Position numbers and translations under genes: made by a program. A model generated the notes under the pieces. It was not told the DNA's origin. It searched no databases and saw only the letters and a list, made by a program, of their open reading frames with translations. A DNA stretch of 64,000 nucleotides from Streptomyces dioscori (GTDB lineage Bacteria > Actinomycetota > Actinomycetes > Streptomycetales > Streptomycetaceae). Of the stretch, positions 20,783-29,651 are shown piece after piece (position 1 is the first letter of the stretch; the number at the start of each line of letters is the position of its first letter). The DNA is taken from NCBI RefSeq assembly GCF_003024195.1, contig NZ_KZ679053.1, forward strand, positions 186,001 through 250,000, read 5' to 3'.

Positions 20783-21293
20783 CGACGGCAAGCCGGGGAA
20801 CAGCCCTCCCCCCTTGGGGAGTTGGCAGAGGACCGTTCCCCGGCACCACCCGACACTATGAGCCCCGAATCCGCCCGCAACCGGCTCTGACCTGCACAGA
20901 TGTCGGTGGATGTGTGTGGACTGTTCCGGAAAAAGAGGTACGGGCACGGTGTGCCAGGTCAGCGATGCGGGAACCTCTCCAAGGGTTTCGGGCCCGCCAT
21001 CCGCCGGTGAATAAGCGTCGGGCACCCTCAAGGGGTTGCCGGCGTGGCGGCGGCGTTGGGGCCAGTCGGTCACACGGGTGACAGTGTTGTTGCCCACGTC
21101 CACACGCAGCACCAGCGCAGACCACGCCGCTGCGCGCTTGATGCATCGGATCCTGCGGTGGCGGAGTTAGGCGCGGTTTTCGTGGGAAGCGTGCGCTTGG
21201 ACAATCAGCCCGCGATGGGGCTGGACACGTGGCCGGCCAGACCCGGTACGGGGCACGCGGACCTTCTCCAGCACCGGTTCGGGCCGCGAGGGC

Positions 21294-21660
21294 TCATTCG
21301 GATGGACGCTGGCAAGCGACGTCGGCCCGGGTGACGACTTCGCGGAGGCGTTCGTCGGCGGCGTGTTTGTTCCGCCAGGTGATGTAGCGGCGGATCATGC
21401 TGCCCTGCTCCTGGTGGCCGGTGGCCGGCGGTCGGTGCCGTCGCGTGCGAAGTAGCGCAGGGCGGTGAACTGGGCCTCGATGCGGTTGGCCAGGAGCGGT
21501 TGGCCGGGGTGCAGGCGATCTGCACGTTGTTCGCCGCCGCCCGCGTTGCGACCCGCTGCCACCGCTTGCACGTCAGGTGCGGGGAGCAGTTGTCGCAGAC
21601 GATCGCGATGCGCACGCCGTCCGCAGGCTCACCAGCAGGAGCTCGGTCACCGGGTCCACA
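21294..21660 (-). pseudogene. IS630-family transposase C-terminal remnant
   Basis: Minus-strand frames give IAIVCDNCSPHLTCKRWQRV followed by ATRAAANNVQIACTPANRSW, then after frameshifts the end NKHAADERLREVVTRADVA and CQRPSE with TGA at 21294. This is the pattern of IS630-type DDE transposases (D of VCDN as second catalytic residue, TPANSSWLN before the E). The N-terminal half is absent and the part with the third acidic residue is frame-shifted, so it is inactive. It lies just upstream of the LacI-regulated permease gene. Confidence 0.7.
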
Positions 21661-21708
21661 ATCCTTGATCGGATTTGCACGATGGTTGCGGTCACCCTCA
21701 TCGACTCC

Positions 21709-21737
21709 TTGTGAATCGATACAACCTGCGCTAGCTT
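21709..21737 (+). promoter_or_regulatory. LacI-type operator overlapping the MFS permease promoter
   Basis: GTGAATCGATACAA (21711-21724) is the complement of TTGTATCGATTCAC, one base from the palindromic form TTG-N-ATCGAT-N-CAA also found before the LacI gene and the deaminase gene. TTGTGA (21709-21714), a 17-base spacer and TAGCTT (21732-21737) form a plausible promoter, so a bound repressor would cover the -35. Confidence 0.65.
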
Positions 21738-21815
21738 TTCGCGCTAAGCCGCCCCGAGCTGCCACCACCCAGCATGCGGGGCGGATGGTGAGATTCGTCC
21801 GCGAGGAAGTAATCA

Positions 21816-23129
21816 ATGAACCACACTGGATCACTTGATCGACGTCCGAGTCCAAGCCCATGGTGGGTGGCGACGATCTGTGGAATGGCGTCGTACGTCG
21901 ATGCTTCGACCATCGTCAGCACCGGAATTGCCCTCGTTCTTTACCAGCAGTCGATCGGTGTCACTCCGAATCAGATCGGCATCCTGTCCGGCGTACTTAC
22001 TCTGGGCATCGGGTTGGGCGCACTGCTCGGCGGGCGCCTGGGCGATCGATTCGGTCGGCGAAACGTCTTCATGGTGACCATGGCGCTGATCGCCGCCGGG
22101 ATTGCTTTCCTGGTGTTCGGCACGAGCTTCTATCTGCTGCTGGCGGGTATCGTGCTTGCCGGGTTCGGCACCGGAGCCGATCTGCCGGTGTCGCTGGCGA
22201 CAATTTCGGAAGCGGCCACCGACAAGAACCGCGGTGCGATGATCGGGCTCTCTGCCGTGCTCTGGAGCGTCGGCGTGCTGGTGTCGGTGACGCTCGCCAT
22301 CTTTGCAGGCGGCTGGGGTCACCTCGGCGGGCAGGTGCTCTTCGGCCAGATCGGGGTCGTCACACTCATCGTGCTGATCTGCCGCGTGGGCATTCCGGAA
22401 TCGCAGATGTGGTCGGAGGCGCGGGAACGACGACTCGGCGGGGCCCGCACCATCCGTGCGGACAAGGTACGCGCGCGGGACCTGCTCAAGGCTCCCTACT
22501 TCGTCCCCTTCGCGGTGCTGCTCGTCTTCTACGCCCTGACCAATGCGGCGTCCAACACCAATGGACAGTTCGGGACCTATCTAGCGGTCAATGTCGCGCA
22601 CATTTCTGTGCAGATGAACTCGCTCATCGGCTTCCTGACCTTGCCCATCTATATCGTGCTCGGCCTCGTCTTCATGCGCATCGTCGACAGCAAGAACCGC
22701 ATGCTCTATTTCACGGTCGGCAGCGTGTCACTCATTCTCGCGTATGCGGTACCGGCGGCCTTCGGCTTCACCGTCACGACGATCATCATCATGAACGTGC
22801 TGTCGGCGATCGGTGGCGCTTTCGCCTTCGAGGGAATCCTGAAGGTCTGGGCCCAGGAGTCGTTCCCGACCCTGCTGCGGTCGAGCGCGCAGGGGGCGAT
22901 CTTCGCCGTCGGACGAATGGCCGCTGCTGGTCTGGCGTTCTTTACGCCGGCGATCGCCGCGGCCAGCTTTCAGGGACTCTATTGGGGGCTGACGGTCATT
23001 GTCGCGATCGGTCTCACCGCGGCATGGGTCACGTTTCGGCGGGTTGAGCGTACCCAGTTCACCATGGAGCAGGAACTGGACCCGGAGATCGAGTCACCGC
23101 GCGATGTACCTGGGACTGCTGTGCTCTGA
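21816..23129 (+). CDS. MFS transporter, sugar/metabolite:H+ symporter type
   Basis: A 437-aa major facilitator with twelve predicted membrane helices. The loop-2 signature GGRLGDRFGRR near residue 74 and the loop before helix 6-7 (CRVGIPESQMW) resemble the inositol/sugar and metabolite:H+ symporter branch. GAGGAAG precedes ATG 21816 at good distance. A LacI-type operator lies on its promoter, and the same operator precedes the LacI gene and the adenosine-deaminase-like gene. It is therefore likely to import the substrate of that pathway, for instance a nucleoside or a sugar-like compound. The exact cargo cannot be read. Confidence 0.9.
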   Translation: MNHTGSLDRRPSPSPWWVATICGMASYVDASTIVSTGIALVLYQQSIGVTPNQIGILSGVLTLGIGLGALLGGRLGDRFGRRNVFMVTMALIAAGIAFLVFGTSFYLLLAGIVLAGFGTGADLPVSLATISEAATDKNRGAMIGLSAVLWSVGVLVSVTLAIFAGGWGHLGGQVLFGQIGVVTLIVLICRVGIPESQMWSEARERRLGGARTIRADKVRARDLLKAPYFVPFAVLLVFYALTNAASNTNGQFGTYLAVNVAHISVQMNSLIGFLTLPIYIVLGLVFMRIVDSKNRMLYFTVGSVSLILAYAVPAAFGFTVTTIIIMNVLSAIGGAFAFEGILKVWAQESFPTLLRSSAQGAIFAVGRMAAAGLAFFTPAIAAASFQGLYWGLTVIVAIGLTAAWVTFRRVERTQFTMEQELDPEIESPRDVPGTAVL

Positions 23130-23368
23130 AACGAGCCGAACCAGGAGCGCCGCAAGGCCGCGAACACTGAGTGCAGCTTGAGTGCGTCCCTCCACGGCAC
23201 TCGACGCTTACAATCGCCGGACCTGCGGCTATGTAGCCTCGCGGGACACCTGACTTCGGCCGGGTGTCGTAGCGCTGGGCAGGACGACGGCGCGGATGGC
23301 CAGTCCGATGCGGCGCCGGACTTCGTGGGGCACAGTCAGAGCGCACGGCGTCGACACGTCAGCACGGG

Positions 23369-23382
23369 CTGTATCGATTTAC
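23369..23382 (+). promoter_or_regulatory. LacI-type operator upstream of the lacI-type gene
   Basis: CTGTATCGATTTAC keeps the central ATCGAT and most of both arms of TTG-N-ATCGAT-N-CAA, with two changes. It lies about 250 bases before the regulator start, fitting autoregulation. The rest of the gap 23130-23633 shows no gene. Confidence 0.5.
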
Positions 23383-23633
23383 ACACGCTCGACAAGGCCG
23401 TAGGGTATTCCGCAGGTTGCCTGGGTCAGCTCGGCGGCACGAGGAGTGCTGCGTGGGACCGAGAAGGCTCAGTCCCGATGTGCCCCTCGACCGTGGTGAA
23501 CAGGGCGCTCGTCAAGCCTTGTTGTCGGGTCGTCACCAGGCATTTTCCCTTTCCGGGGCCGGCTACCGCCCAGTCCGCCACGAAGGGTCTGGGTTAACAT
23601 GGAAGCCGAGCGCGGGCTCAGGGAACCGATCGA

Positions 23634-24668
23634 GTGGGGGCGGCTGTGAGTCCTGCGAAAGGCGTGGGGAAGTCGCCACGCGTCAAGGACGTTGCCGAGC
23701 GTGCCGGGGTCTCTGTGGCCACCGTTTCCAATGTCCTGAACACACCGGGACGAGTCGCGTCGGCGACGCGAGATCGCGTCGAAGCCGCCATGACAGAGCT
23801 GGGCTTCGTACGGAACGAATCCGCACGGCACCTGCGTGCCGGCAGGAGCCGCACCGTGGCGTTCGTCGCGTCCGACGCGGCGAACCCCTTCTTCGCGCAG
23901 ATCGCCTCCGGCGTGGAAGACGTCGTGGAACAGGAGGACCTCTCGCTGTTCATCTGCAACAGCCGACAGCAACCGGATCGTCAAGCCGCGTACCTGAGCC
24001 GGCTGGAACAGCAACGCGTACTCGGAGTTCTCATCACGCCGGTTGCCGGGGACAAGTTGATAGACGCCCTGCCCGCGCGTGGTACACCCGTCGTGGTGCT
24101 CGACGACAGCTCTTCGGGGAACTTGCACTGCTCCGTTTCCGTCGACGACAACCTCGGGGGCAAGCTCGCCGCGGAGCACCTGGCGGAACTCGGTCACACT
24201 CGCGTTGCGTTCGTCGGCCCGCCGGGCTTCCGGCAGGTGAGCGAGCGTCGAGAAGGATTCGAAACAGCGCTGTCGAGGCTCGGCCATGTCACCTCGTCGA
24301 TCACTCAGGTGGTGACCGACGGCCTCACCGTGGCCAACGGTCGAGCAGCGGCAAGGCACATCGCCGACCTCCCGAAATCGGAGCGTCCCACCGCAGCATT
24401 CTGCGCCAACGACCTCCTGGCCATCGGGCTCATCCGAGGCTGCGTCGACGTCAATTTGTCGGTGCCCGGCGACCTGGCCGTCGTTGGATACGACGACATC
24501 GAGTTCGCGGAGACGGCCGGGGTTCCGCTCACCTCGATCGCGGGGCCCAGCCGTGAGCTCGGCCGCGCCGCCGCGCGTCTGCTTCTGGACGAGTCGGCGA
24601 ACCCGGAACATCAGCATCAGCGTGTCAAGTTCACGCCTCACCTGGTCATTCGCTCGTCGTCCTGCTAG
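23634..24668 (+). CDS. LacI-family transcriptional repressor
   Basis: A 344-aa LacI/GalR-type regulator. The N-terminal HTH reads RVKDVAERAGVSVATVSNVLN, followed by the hinge SARHLRAGRSRTVAFVASDA and a periplasmic-binding-protein-like sensor domain with VVGYDDIEFAETAGVPLTSI. GTG 23634 has AGGGA 9 bases upstream; GTG 23646 (starting MSPAKGVGKS) is equally possible. It sits between the permease and deaminase genes it presumably controls, and all three have related operators centred on ATCGAT, the kind of central palindrome LacI proteins bind. The inducer is probably the imported compound or a product of it. Confidence 0.93.
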   Translation: MGAAVSPAKGVGKSPRVKDVAERAGVSVATVSNVLNTPGRVASATRDRVEAAMTELGFVRNESARHLRAGRSRTVAFVASDAANPFFAQIASGVEDVVEQEDLSLFICNSRQQPDRQAAYLSRLEQQRVLGVLITPVAGDKLIDALPARGTPVVVLDDSSSGNLHCSVSVDDNLGGKLAAEHLAELGHTRVAFVGPPGFRQVSERREGFETALSRLGHVTSSITQVVTDGLTVANGRAAARHIADLPKSERPTAAFCANDLLAIGLIRGCVDVNLSVPGDLAVVGYDDIEFAETAGVPLTSIAGPSRELGRAAARLLLDESANPEHQHQRVKFTPHLVIRSSSC

Positions 24669-24737
24669 CTGCCCGACGCCCGTCCGACGCCGGACACCTC
24701 GCTGGGGGTTGGTGCCGCACTGCTGCTCTGGTACGTT

Positions 24738-24796
24738 GTGTATCGATTCAATCGCAGCAACCCGCCGTTGTATCGGCAAAAGTTGTATCGATTCAA
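24738..24796 (+). promoter_or_regulatory. Two LacI-type operators before the deaminase gene
   Basis: GTGTATCGATTCAA (24738-24751) and TTGTATCGATTCAA (24783-24796) lie 45 bases apart. The second is the best copy of TTG-N-ATCGAT-N-CAA in the window. It ends 19 bases before the start codon, so a bound repressor would block the promoter or leader. Confidence 0.7.
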
Positions 24797-24815
24797 TTAC
24801 TCTCGAAGGAGACTC

Positions 24816-25862
24816 ATGAGCACTTCAACCGCTACGAAACCACGCAAGGGACTCAGCGAGGAGTATCTTCGCGCTCTCCCCAAGGCTGAGGTGCACTGTC
24901 ATCTCGGAGGCTGCGTTCCTACTGAGATGGCCGCGCGGTTGGCGGCGAGCCACGGCGTGGCGATTCCGGAATCTGCTGTGCGACACGGCGGCCGCTACCG
25001 GTTCGCCAATTTCGACGAGGGTCTCATCGTCCTCAACGCGGTCACGAGCTCCATGCAGACGACGAGGGACTTCGAGGAGGTCACCTACGTCAGCCTGATG
25101 ACCGCGGTCAGTGGCGGCGTACGCTACCGCGAGTACTACTTCGACCCGCAGAACCACCCGGCGCTCAGCTACCCCGAGATGCTGGAGGGCATCCTGGCGG
25201 GAGCCCAGGCGGCAGAAAAGGAGACCGGCGTCGTCACCCGGATCGTCCCGGCTATCAATCGGGAACTCGGCGGCGAGGCTGCCGTCGAGCTGGTTCAGGA
25301 GATCATTCGGCACCCGCACGAGTACGTCGTGGGCATTGGCCTCGACTCGGATGAGAAGGCGGGCCGACCGTCCGAGTTCATCGCAGCATATGCGCTGGCG
25401 CGAGATGCCGGGTTGAAGCTGTCCGCTCATGCCGGTGAACACGGAGACCCGAGCGAGATCCGGGAAGCGCTCGACCTGCTGAAGGTCGACCGTCTGGACC
25501 ATGGCTACTCGGCCCTCGATGAACCGGAGCTGCTGTCCCGCCTCGTTGTGTCGCAACTGCCGGTGGCCGCGTGCTGGTTCGTGGACTATCCGCCGCCGGA
25601 GGTGCCCGGCCGGATTCGGGACCATCGGGCCATGGCGGCGGCGGGGGTGAATCTGTCGATCAATTCGGACGATCCGGCATTGATCGGTCCCGAGCTGCAT
25701 GACTGCTATTTCGATTCCGCACTTCACATGGAGTGGACGGTCGAGGATGCGGAGAAGTACTCGCTGGCCGGGCTGGAGGCGAGTTTCGCGGACAGGGAGA
25801 CGATCGACCGCCTGACGGCTGAGTTCAAGGCCGAGCACCAGCGTATACGTCATCTCGCCTGA
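24816..25862 (+). CDS. Adenosine-deaminase-family amidohydrolase
   Basis: A 348-aa metal-dependent deaminase. Zinc ligands and catalytic residues are visible: HCHLGG near residue 27, SAHAGEHG near 206 with the catalytic Glu, DHGYS near 230, and NSDDPAL near 288. The order is that of adenosine/adenine deaminases. The usual HxHLxG is present; the substrate may be adenosine, adenine or a modified purine nucleoside. ATG 24816 follows AAGGAG by 4 bases; the frame runs further up but would include the LacI operators. The two operators just upstream place it under the neighbouring LacI protein together with the MFS permease, suggesting uptake and deamination of a purine-like compound. Confidence 0.9.
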   Translation: MSTSTATKPRKGLSEEYLRALPKAEVHCHLGGCVPTEMAARLAASHGVAIPESAVRHGGRYRFANFDEGLIVLNAVTSSMQTTRDFEEVTYVSLMTAVSGGVRYREYYFDPQNHPALSYPEMLEGILAGAQAAEKETGVVTRIVPAINRELGGEAAVELVQEIIRHPHEYVVGIGLDSDEKAGRPSEFIAAYALARDAGLKLSAHAGEHGDPSEIREALDLLKVDRLDHGYSALDEPELLSRLVVSQLPVAACWFVDYPPPEVPGRIRDHRAMAAAGVNLSINSDDPALIGPELHDCYFDSALHMEWTVEDAEKYSLAGLEASFADRETIDRLTAEFKAEHQRIRHLA

Positions 25863-26054
25863 GACGCCCCGGGGACAAGGCGGGCCGTCGAGGCGGGAGA
25901 GCCGTGGCGGATCGTCAGCGAGGGAACGCACGGCGCCGAACGAGGTGCGACCTCACGCGGCCCGCTCGAACCCCGGGCAGGTCACGAGCGCTGGCACGAA
26001 CGAGTACATACCGAGGCACGGCCGCTGAGTCGTGTCGGAGGAAGAAGGAAGCGC

Positions 26055-27308
26055 ATGGTCCATTTCATCGGTCCGGACAACGACGCGTATGTCGCGAGCG
26101 TGGTCAGGCACGTAGCGGAGTACGAGGAGTTCTCCGGCGAGAAGGTCGAAGTCGAGATCATCCCCGAGACCGACTATGTCACCAACTCCCTGGACGTTCT
26201 GCGGGGCCGGCTGCGGGGTGAGTCTGCGCCGGACGTGTATGTGTCTGGGCCGGTCTCGATGTGGAAGCTGGCCGGTGAGGGCTTGGTCGAGCCACTCGAC
26301 GGGTATCTCGACCGATGCTCCGCCGACTTCGACCCGAGCGACTTCCTGACACCCTTGCTCGACTGCAACCGGTGGACCGGCAAGCGCGGCGACGCCCTCG
26401 GCACGGGTTCGCTGCTGGAGATCCCGGTCAACTGGGAGACCTACAACCTGGCCTATCTGCCTGAGGTCCTAGAGCAGGCCGGTCTCGGCGAGGCACCGAC
26501 GACCTGGGAGGGATACTTCGATGCCGCGGCGGCCATCGCCGAGAGGGTGCCCGGAGTGCGTGGTTTCGCGCAGCGCGGCACCGATACCTGGCACACCATG
26601 TACACGGGGTTCGCGACCCAGCTGTGGTCCTGCGGCGGGGTGGACTTCGACAGCGCGGGCCGGAGCGCTGTCGCCTCCCCGGAAGCGCTCGCGGCCACGC
26701 GGGACTTCATCTCGGCGCTCCACACATCAGGCCCGACCGCGTGGCCTGGTGGCCACTGGCTGGACGTGGCCCGGGACTTCGCCGCCGGCCGGTACGGCAT
26801 GATCGTCGACTCCGACCACTATGTGGCCTTCTTCGAGGGACCGCACTCGGCGGTGCGCGGGCGGGTCGCCTACACCCGGCCGCCCACCGGTCCGGGCGGG
26901 CAACGGGAGTCCAACATGTGGACCTGGTCGCTGGTCATGAACAGCGCCTCGCGGGACAAGGACGCGGCGTGGCGCTTCATCGAGTGGGCCGGCTCGCGCT
27001 CGTTCCTCACCCGAGCCGTGCACGAGGGGAACATGAACCCGACGCGGCAGAGCACCTGGGACGACGAGGGCTACCGGGCTGTGGCGGCCACGTGGAATGG
27101 ATTCGCCGAGAACAGCCTTGAGATCCTGCAGACCACCGCCCGCGTGCTGCCGACCCCGATGCCGGAGTACCTGGATGTGGCCGGCATCTGGTCCCGGGGC
27201 CTGGTCGACGCCTTCACCGAACCGGCGCGGTTCGAGGAGATCCTGACCGCGACCGCCGCGCGGATCGACGGCCTTGAGTTCGGCGGCTGCCCGCTGGGCG
27301 GCCGGTGA
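26055..27308 (+). CDS. Extracellular solute-binding-like protein without signal peptide
   Basis: A 417-aa protein of the ABC sugar-binding (family 1) fold: DYVTNSLDVLRGRLRGESAP then DVYVSGPVSMWKLAGEGLVE near residue 60, the hinge-strand IPVNWETYNLAYLPEVLEQA near 120, WSCGGVDFD near 195, and WSLVMNSASRDKDAAWRFIE near 300. Unlike normal members it has no signal peptide or lipobox: it begins MVHFIGPDNDAYVAS directly behind a strong GGAGGAAG site, and no permease or ATPase gene is nearby. It may act as a cytoplasmic binding protein or be a relocated relic. Its end overlaps the next gene (GTGA). Confidence 0.75.
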   Translation: MVHFIGPDNDAYVASVVRHVAEYEEFSGEKVEVEIIPETDYVTNSLDVLRGRLRGESAPDVYVSGPVSMWKLAGEGLVEPLDGYLDRCSADFDPSDFLTPLLDCNRWTGKRGDALGTGSLLEIPVNWETYNLAYLPEVLEQAGLGEAPTTWEGYFDAAAAIAERVPGVRGFAQRGTDTWHTMYTGFATQLWSCGGVDFDSAGRSAVASPEALAATRDFISALHTSGPTAWPGGHWLDVARDFAAGRYGMIVDSDHYVAFFEGPHSAVRGRVAYTRPPTGPGGQRESNMWTWSLVMNSASRDKDAAWRFIEWAGSRSFLTRAVHEGNMNPTRQSTWDDEGYRAVAATWNGFAENSLEILQTTARVLPTPMPEYLDVAGIWSRGLVDAFTEPARFEEILTATAARIDGLEFGGCPLGGR

Positions 27309-28276
27309 GGATCGGCCTGGTCGGAGCTGGCAGCCACGCGAACAGCGCGATCTGCCCGGCGATCCTGGAGGCCGGCTTCGAGCTGGTCTCCGTCTGCGCC
27401 CGCACGGAGCAGCGCGCCCGGTCCACGGCCGCGCGGTGGGGGGCGAAGGGGCACTATGTCGGCCTCGACGCCATGCTTGAGGCGGGGGGCATCGACGGCG
27501 TCGTCGTGGTGGTCCCTGCCGGGCAGTACCGGTCCGTCGTCACCCGATGCATCGAGGCGGGTCTGCCGGTCTTCTGCGAGAAGCCGGCCGGAGGGTCCTC
27601 GGTCGAGGTGCGCGAGCTCGCCGAGCTGGCCTCGGCGGCGCAGGCCCAGGTCGTCGTGGGCTATATGAAGCGGTTCGCCCCGGCCTATCGTCGGGCCCAT
27701 GAGCTGATCCACTCGGCCGAGTTCGGGGCGCCGTCGTTGGCGCATTTCACCTTCGTGATGGGGCAGTTCGACGCCTATCTCAAGTGGAGCCGCAATGACC
27801 TGCACTTCTACCTCACCGACAATCCCGTGCACCTGATCGACCTGGCGCGGTACCTGGTCGGTGACCTGAGCGAGATGTCAGCCGTGCTCAACGTGGTCCC
27901 GGGCTTCGGGGTGGACGTGAGCCTCGTGGCGAGGGCCGGCGGCGGGGCGGCGTGCTCGTTCAGCTTCTGCACCACTGCCTCTTTCGCTCACCGCGGTGAG
28001 GCGATCGACGTCTACGGGCGGGGTAACGCGGTGCAGGTCGACAACGTCGACACCTGCGTCTACCGCCCGCTCGACGGGCCGGCGCAGACCTGGCGGCCCA
28101 ATTACACGCTGCCCTGGAGCGACAGCTCAAGCCTGGTGACCATGGGCTTCGTCCCCGCGCTCCGGCACTTCGCGGACGTCGCCGCTGGGCGCGCGGTGAA
28201 CGAGTCCGACCTGGACAACGCGGCCCGCACCCTGGAGGTCGCCGAGCAGCTCTACGCACAGCTGGTGGCCGCCTGA
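27305..28276 (+). CDS. Gfo/Idh/MocA-family NAD(P)-dependent oxidoreductase
   Basis: A 323-aa sugar or inositol dehydrogenase type protein. The Rossmann loop GLVGAGSHANSAI is at residues 4-16, CEKPAGG near 95 carries the conserved catalytic Lys, and the C-terminal alpha/beta domain has LHFYLTDNPVHLIDLARYL near 160-178 with the usual His. It starts at GTG 27305, overlapping the binding-protein gene by 4 bases, so the two proteins are made together and may share a ligand such as a sugar or cyclitol. No LacI-type operator was seen directly before this pair. It may be read through from the deaminase transcript or have its own promoter in 25863-26054. Confidence 0.9.
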   Translation: MRIGLVGAGSHANSAICPAILEAGFELVSVCARTEQRARSTAARWGAKGHYVGLDAMLEAGGIDGVVVVVPAGQYRSVVTRCIEAGLPVFCEKPAGGSSVEVRELAELASAAQAQVVVGYMKRFAPAYRRAHELIHSAEFGAPSLAHFTFVMGQFDAYLKWSRNDLHFYLTDNPVHLIDLARYLVGDLSEMSAVLNVVPGFGVDVSLVARAGGGAACSFSFCTTASFAHRGEAIDVYGRGNAVQVDNVDTCVYRPLDGPAQTWRPNYTLPWSDSSSLVTMGFVPALRHFADVAAGRAVNESDLDNAARTLEVAEQLYAQLVAA

Positions 28277-28296
28277 TCGAGGACGATGGACCGGTA

Positions 28297-28319
28297 GCCC
28301 GCTCCCCGCACGGGCGGGC
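28297..28319. terminator. Possible terminator after the dehydrogenase gene
   Basis: GCCCGC (28297-28302) pairs with GCGGGC (28314-28319) across an 11-base loop, 21 bases after the stop. There is no T-run. It lies between this operon and the convergent XRE gene; the rest of the gap 28320-28589 holds nothing recognised. Confidence 0.35.
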
Positions 28320-28589
28320 CCCGGTATGGGTACTCACAGTGCCCGACGGTGCTACCGGTCTCGTCGCAGCGCGTTGATACGTCGCCGGCCTGGACGATCC
28401 AGTGGGATGTTGGGGCCGCTGTACCAGCGGTTGCCCGGTGGCCTGCACCAGCTGCGTGATCCGGACGTCACCGACGAGGAATTACCGGATCCTGGCCCGC
28501 ACCGCCCGACGGGAGGACCAAGGAGGTGCGTCCGGCGGCGCGGACTGGCGCGGGCGTTCCGGATGCGATGCCCGGGCGGCGTGTCCTCG

Positions 28590-29462
28590 TCAGGGTGTCT
28601 TCGGGCGCGGAGCGTCCGCCGGTCTGTCCTGTGCTGTGCCGGCGGACTCGATGTGTGAGAGTGCGTCGAGGAGCCGCAGTTTTTCGTCGCTGTCGCTGTC
28701 CTTGTCGGGGTAGTAGACGACGAGGATGACGTCGTCGATCGCGAGTTTGTCGCGGTGGAGGCGTAGCTCACCGACAACAGGGTGGTGGACGGTGGCCGTG
28801 CCTCCGTCCAGACTGCGGACGTCGTGGCGGGCCCACAAGGTACGGAACCGCTGACTGGACAGTGCGAGTTCTCCGACGAGTTCGATGAACCGGGGGTTGT
28901 CGGTGTCGTCCCCGATGGTGGTGCGGAGGGCGGCGACGAAATCGGCGGTGGCTTTCGTCCAGTCCTGGTGGAAGGCCCGTTCCTCGGGATCAAGCAGGAG
29001 AGAACGCAGCCGGTTCTGGCCGGGCCGCAGGCGAGGGGAGAGCGCCACCGCCATGGGGTTGGAGGCCAGGACATCGAACGCGCGCCCTTCGACGAACGCG
29101 GGGATCTGAAGGTGGGCGAGCAGCTCATGCACCCGCGCTGGTAGATGCTCGGGCCGCTTGCGCCGCGGCGCCCTGGGGCGTGCCGCCGCGAGACCGAGCA
29201 GATACATCTGCTCAACGTCGTCGAGCTGGAGGACCCGCGCAAGTGATTCAAGGACCTGCGATGAGGGGTTCTTGTCACGGCCCCGTTCCAGCCGAAGGTA
29301 GTAGTCAGGACTGATTCCGGCGAGTAGGGCGACTTCCTCGCGGCGCAGGCCGGGCACGCGGCGATTGCCCCCCGGCGGGAGTCCTGCCTGCGCCGGGGAG
29401 ACCAGTTCACGCCGGGCACGAAGGTAGCTGCCGAGTTGGTTGCCGGATTCCTCATCCTTCAT
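28590..29462 (-). CDS. XRE-family regulator with MmyB-like ligand-binding domain
   Basis: A 290-aa regulator. The N-terminal HTH spans about residues 8-75: LGSYLRARRELVSPAQAGLP, RRVPGLRREEVALLAGIS and DYYLRLERGRDKNPS. The remainder is the MmyB-like PAS-related domain with LASNPMAVALSPRLRPGQNR near 138 and FVAALRTTIGDD. Such proteins usually control one divergent oxidoreductase, and here an SDR gene starts at 29652 on the other strand. ATG 29462 is chosen because the HTH begins within 10 residues; no strong ribosome site is seen. A short perfect palindrome lies just upstream of this start. Confidence 0.9.
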   Translation of the reverse strand: MKDEESGNQLGSYLRARRELVSPAQAGLPPGGNRRVPGLRREEVALLAGISPDYYLRLERGRDKNPSSQVLESLARVLQLDDVEQMYLLGLAAARPRAPRRKRPEHLPARVHELLAHLQIPAFVEGRAFDVLASNPMAVALSPRLRPGQNRLRSLLLDPEERAFHQDWTKATADFVAALRTTIGDDTDNPRFIELVGELALSSQRFRTLWARHDVRSLDGGTATVHHPVVGELRLHRDKLAIDDVILVVYYPDKDSDSDEKLRLLDALSHIESAGTAQDRPADAPRPKTP

Positions 29463-29468
29463 ACCGAC

Positions 29469-29481
29469 ACCGTAATACGGT
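29469..29481. promoter_or_regulatory. Perfect palindrome between the XRE and SDR genes
   Basis: ACCGTAATACGGT is a 13-base perfect palindrome, 6 bases upstream of the XRE start and 170 bases from the divergent SDR start. It is a natural candidate operator for the XRE protein. Confidence 0.45.
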
Positions 29482-29651
29482 CCGCGTCTTCCAAAGGGGG
29501 CCCTGTCAGGACCAGGGAAGACAGGGGCCCTTCCACACCCGGCAGATGCCGTCAAGACTGCGACAGCACTGTTTCGAAAGAGACAGAGAACATCACTGTC
29601 TCCGCTGCCGGCCTGAACGCCGACGGCACCTTGGACTGAAGGGAAAACCTC

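Noticed and set aside
19957..21081. 374-codon plus-strand frame between xdhA and the IS630 remnant
   Set aside because: Low-complexity Arg/Gly/Ala translation with no motif, spanning a perfect hairpin and an opposite-strand remnant.
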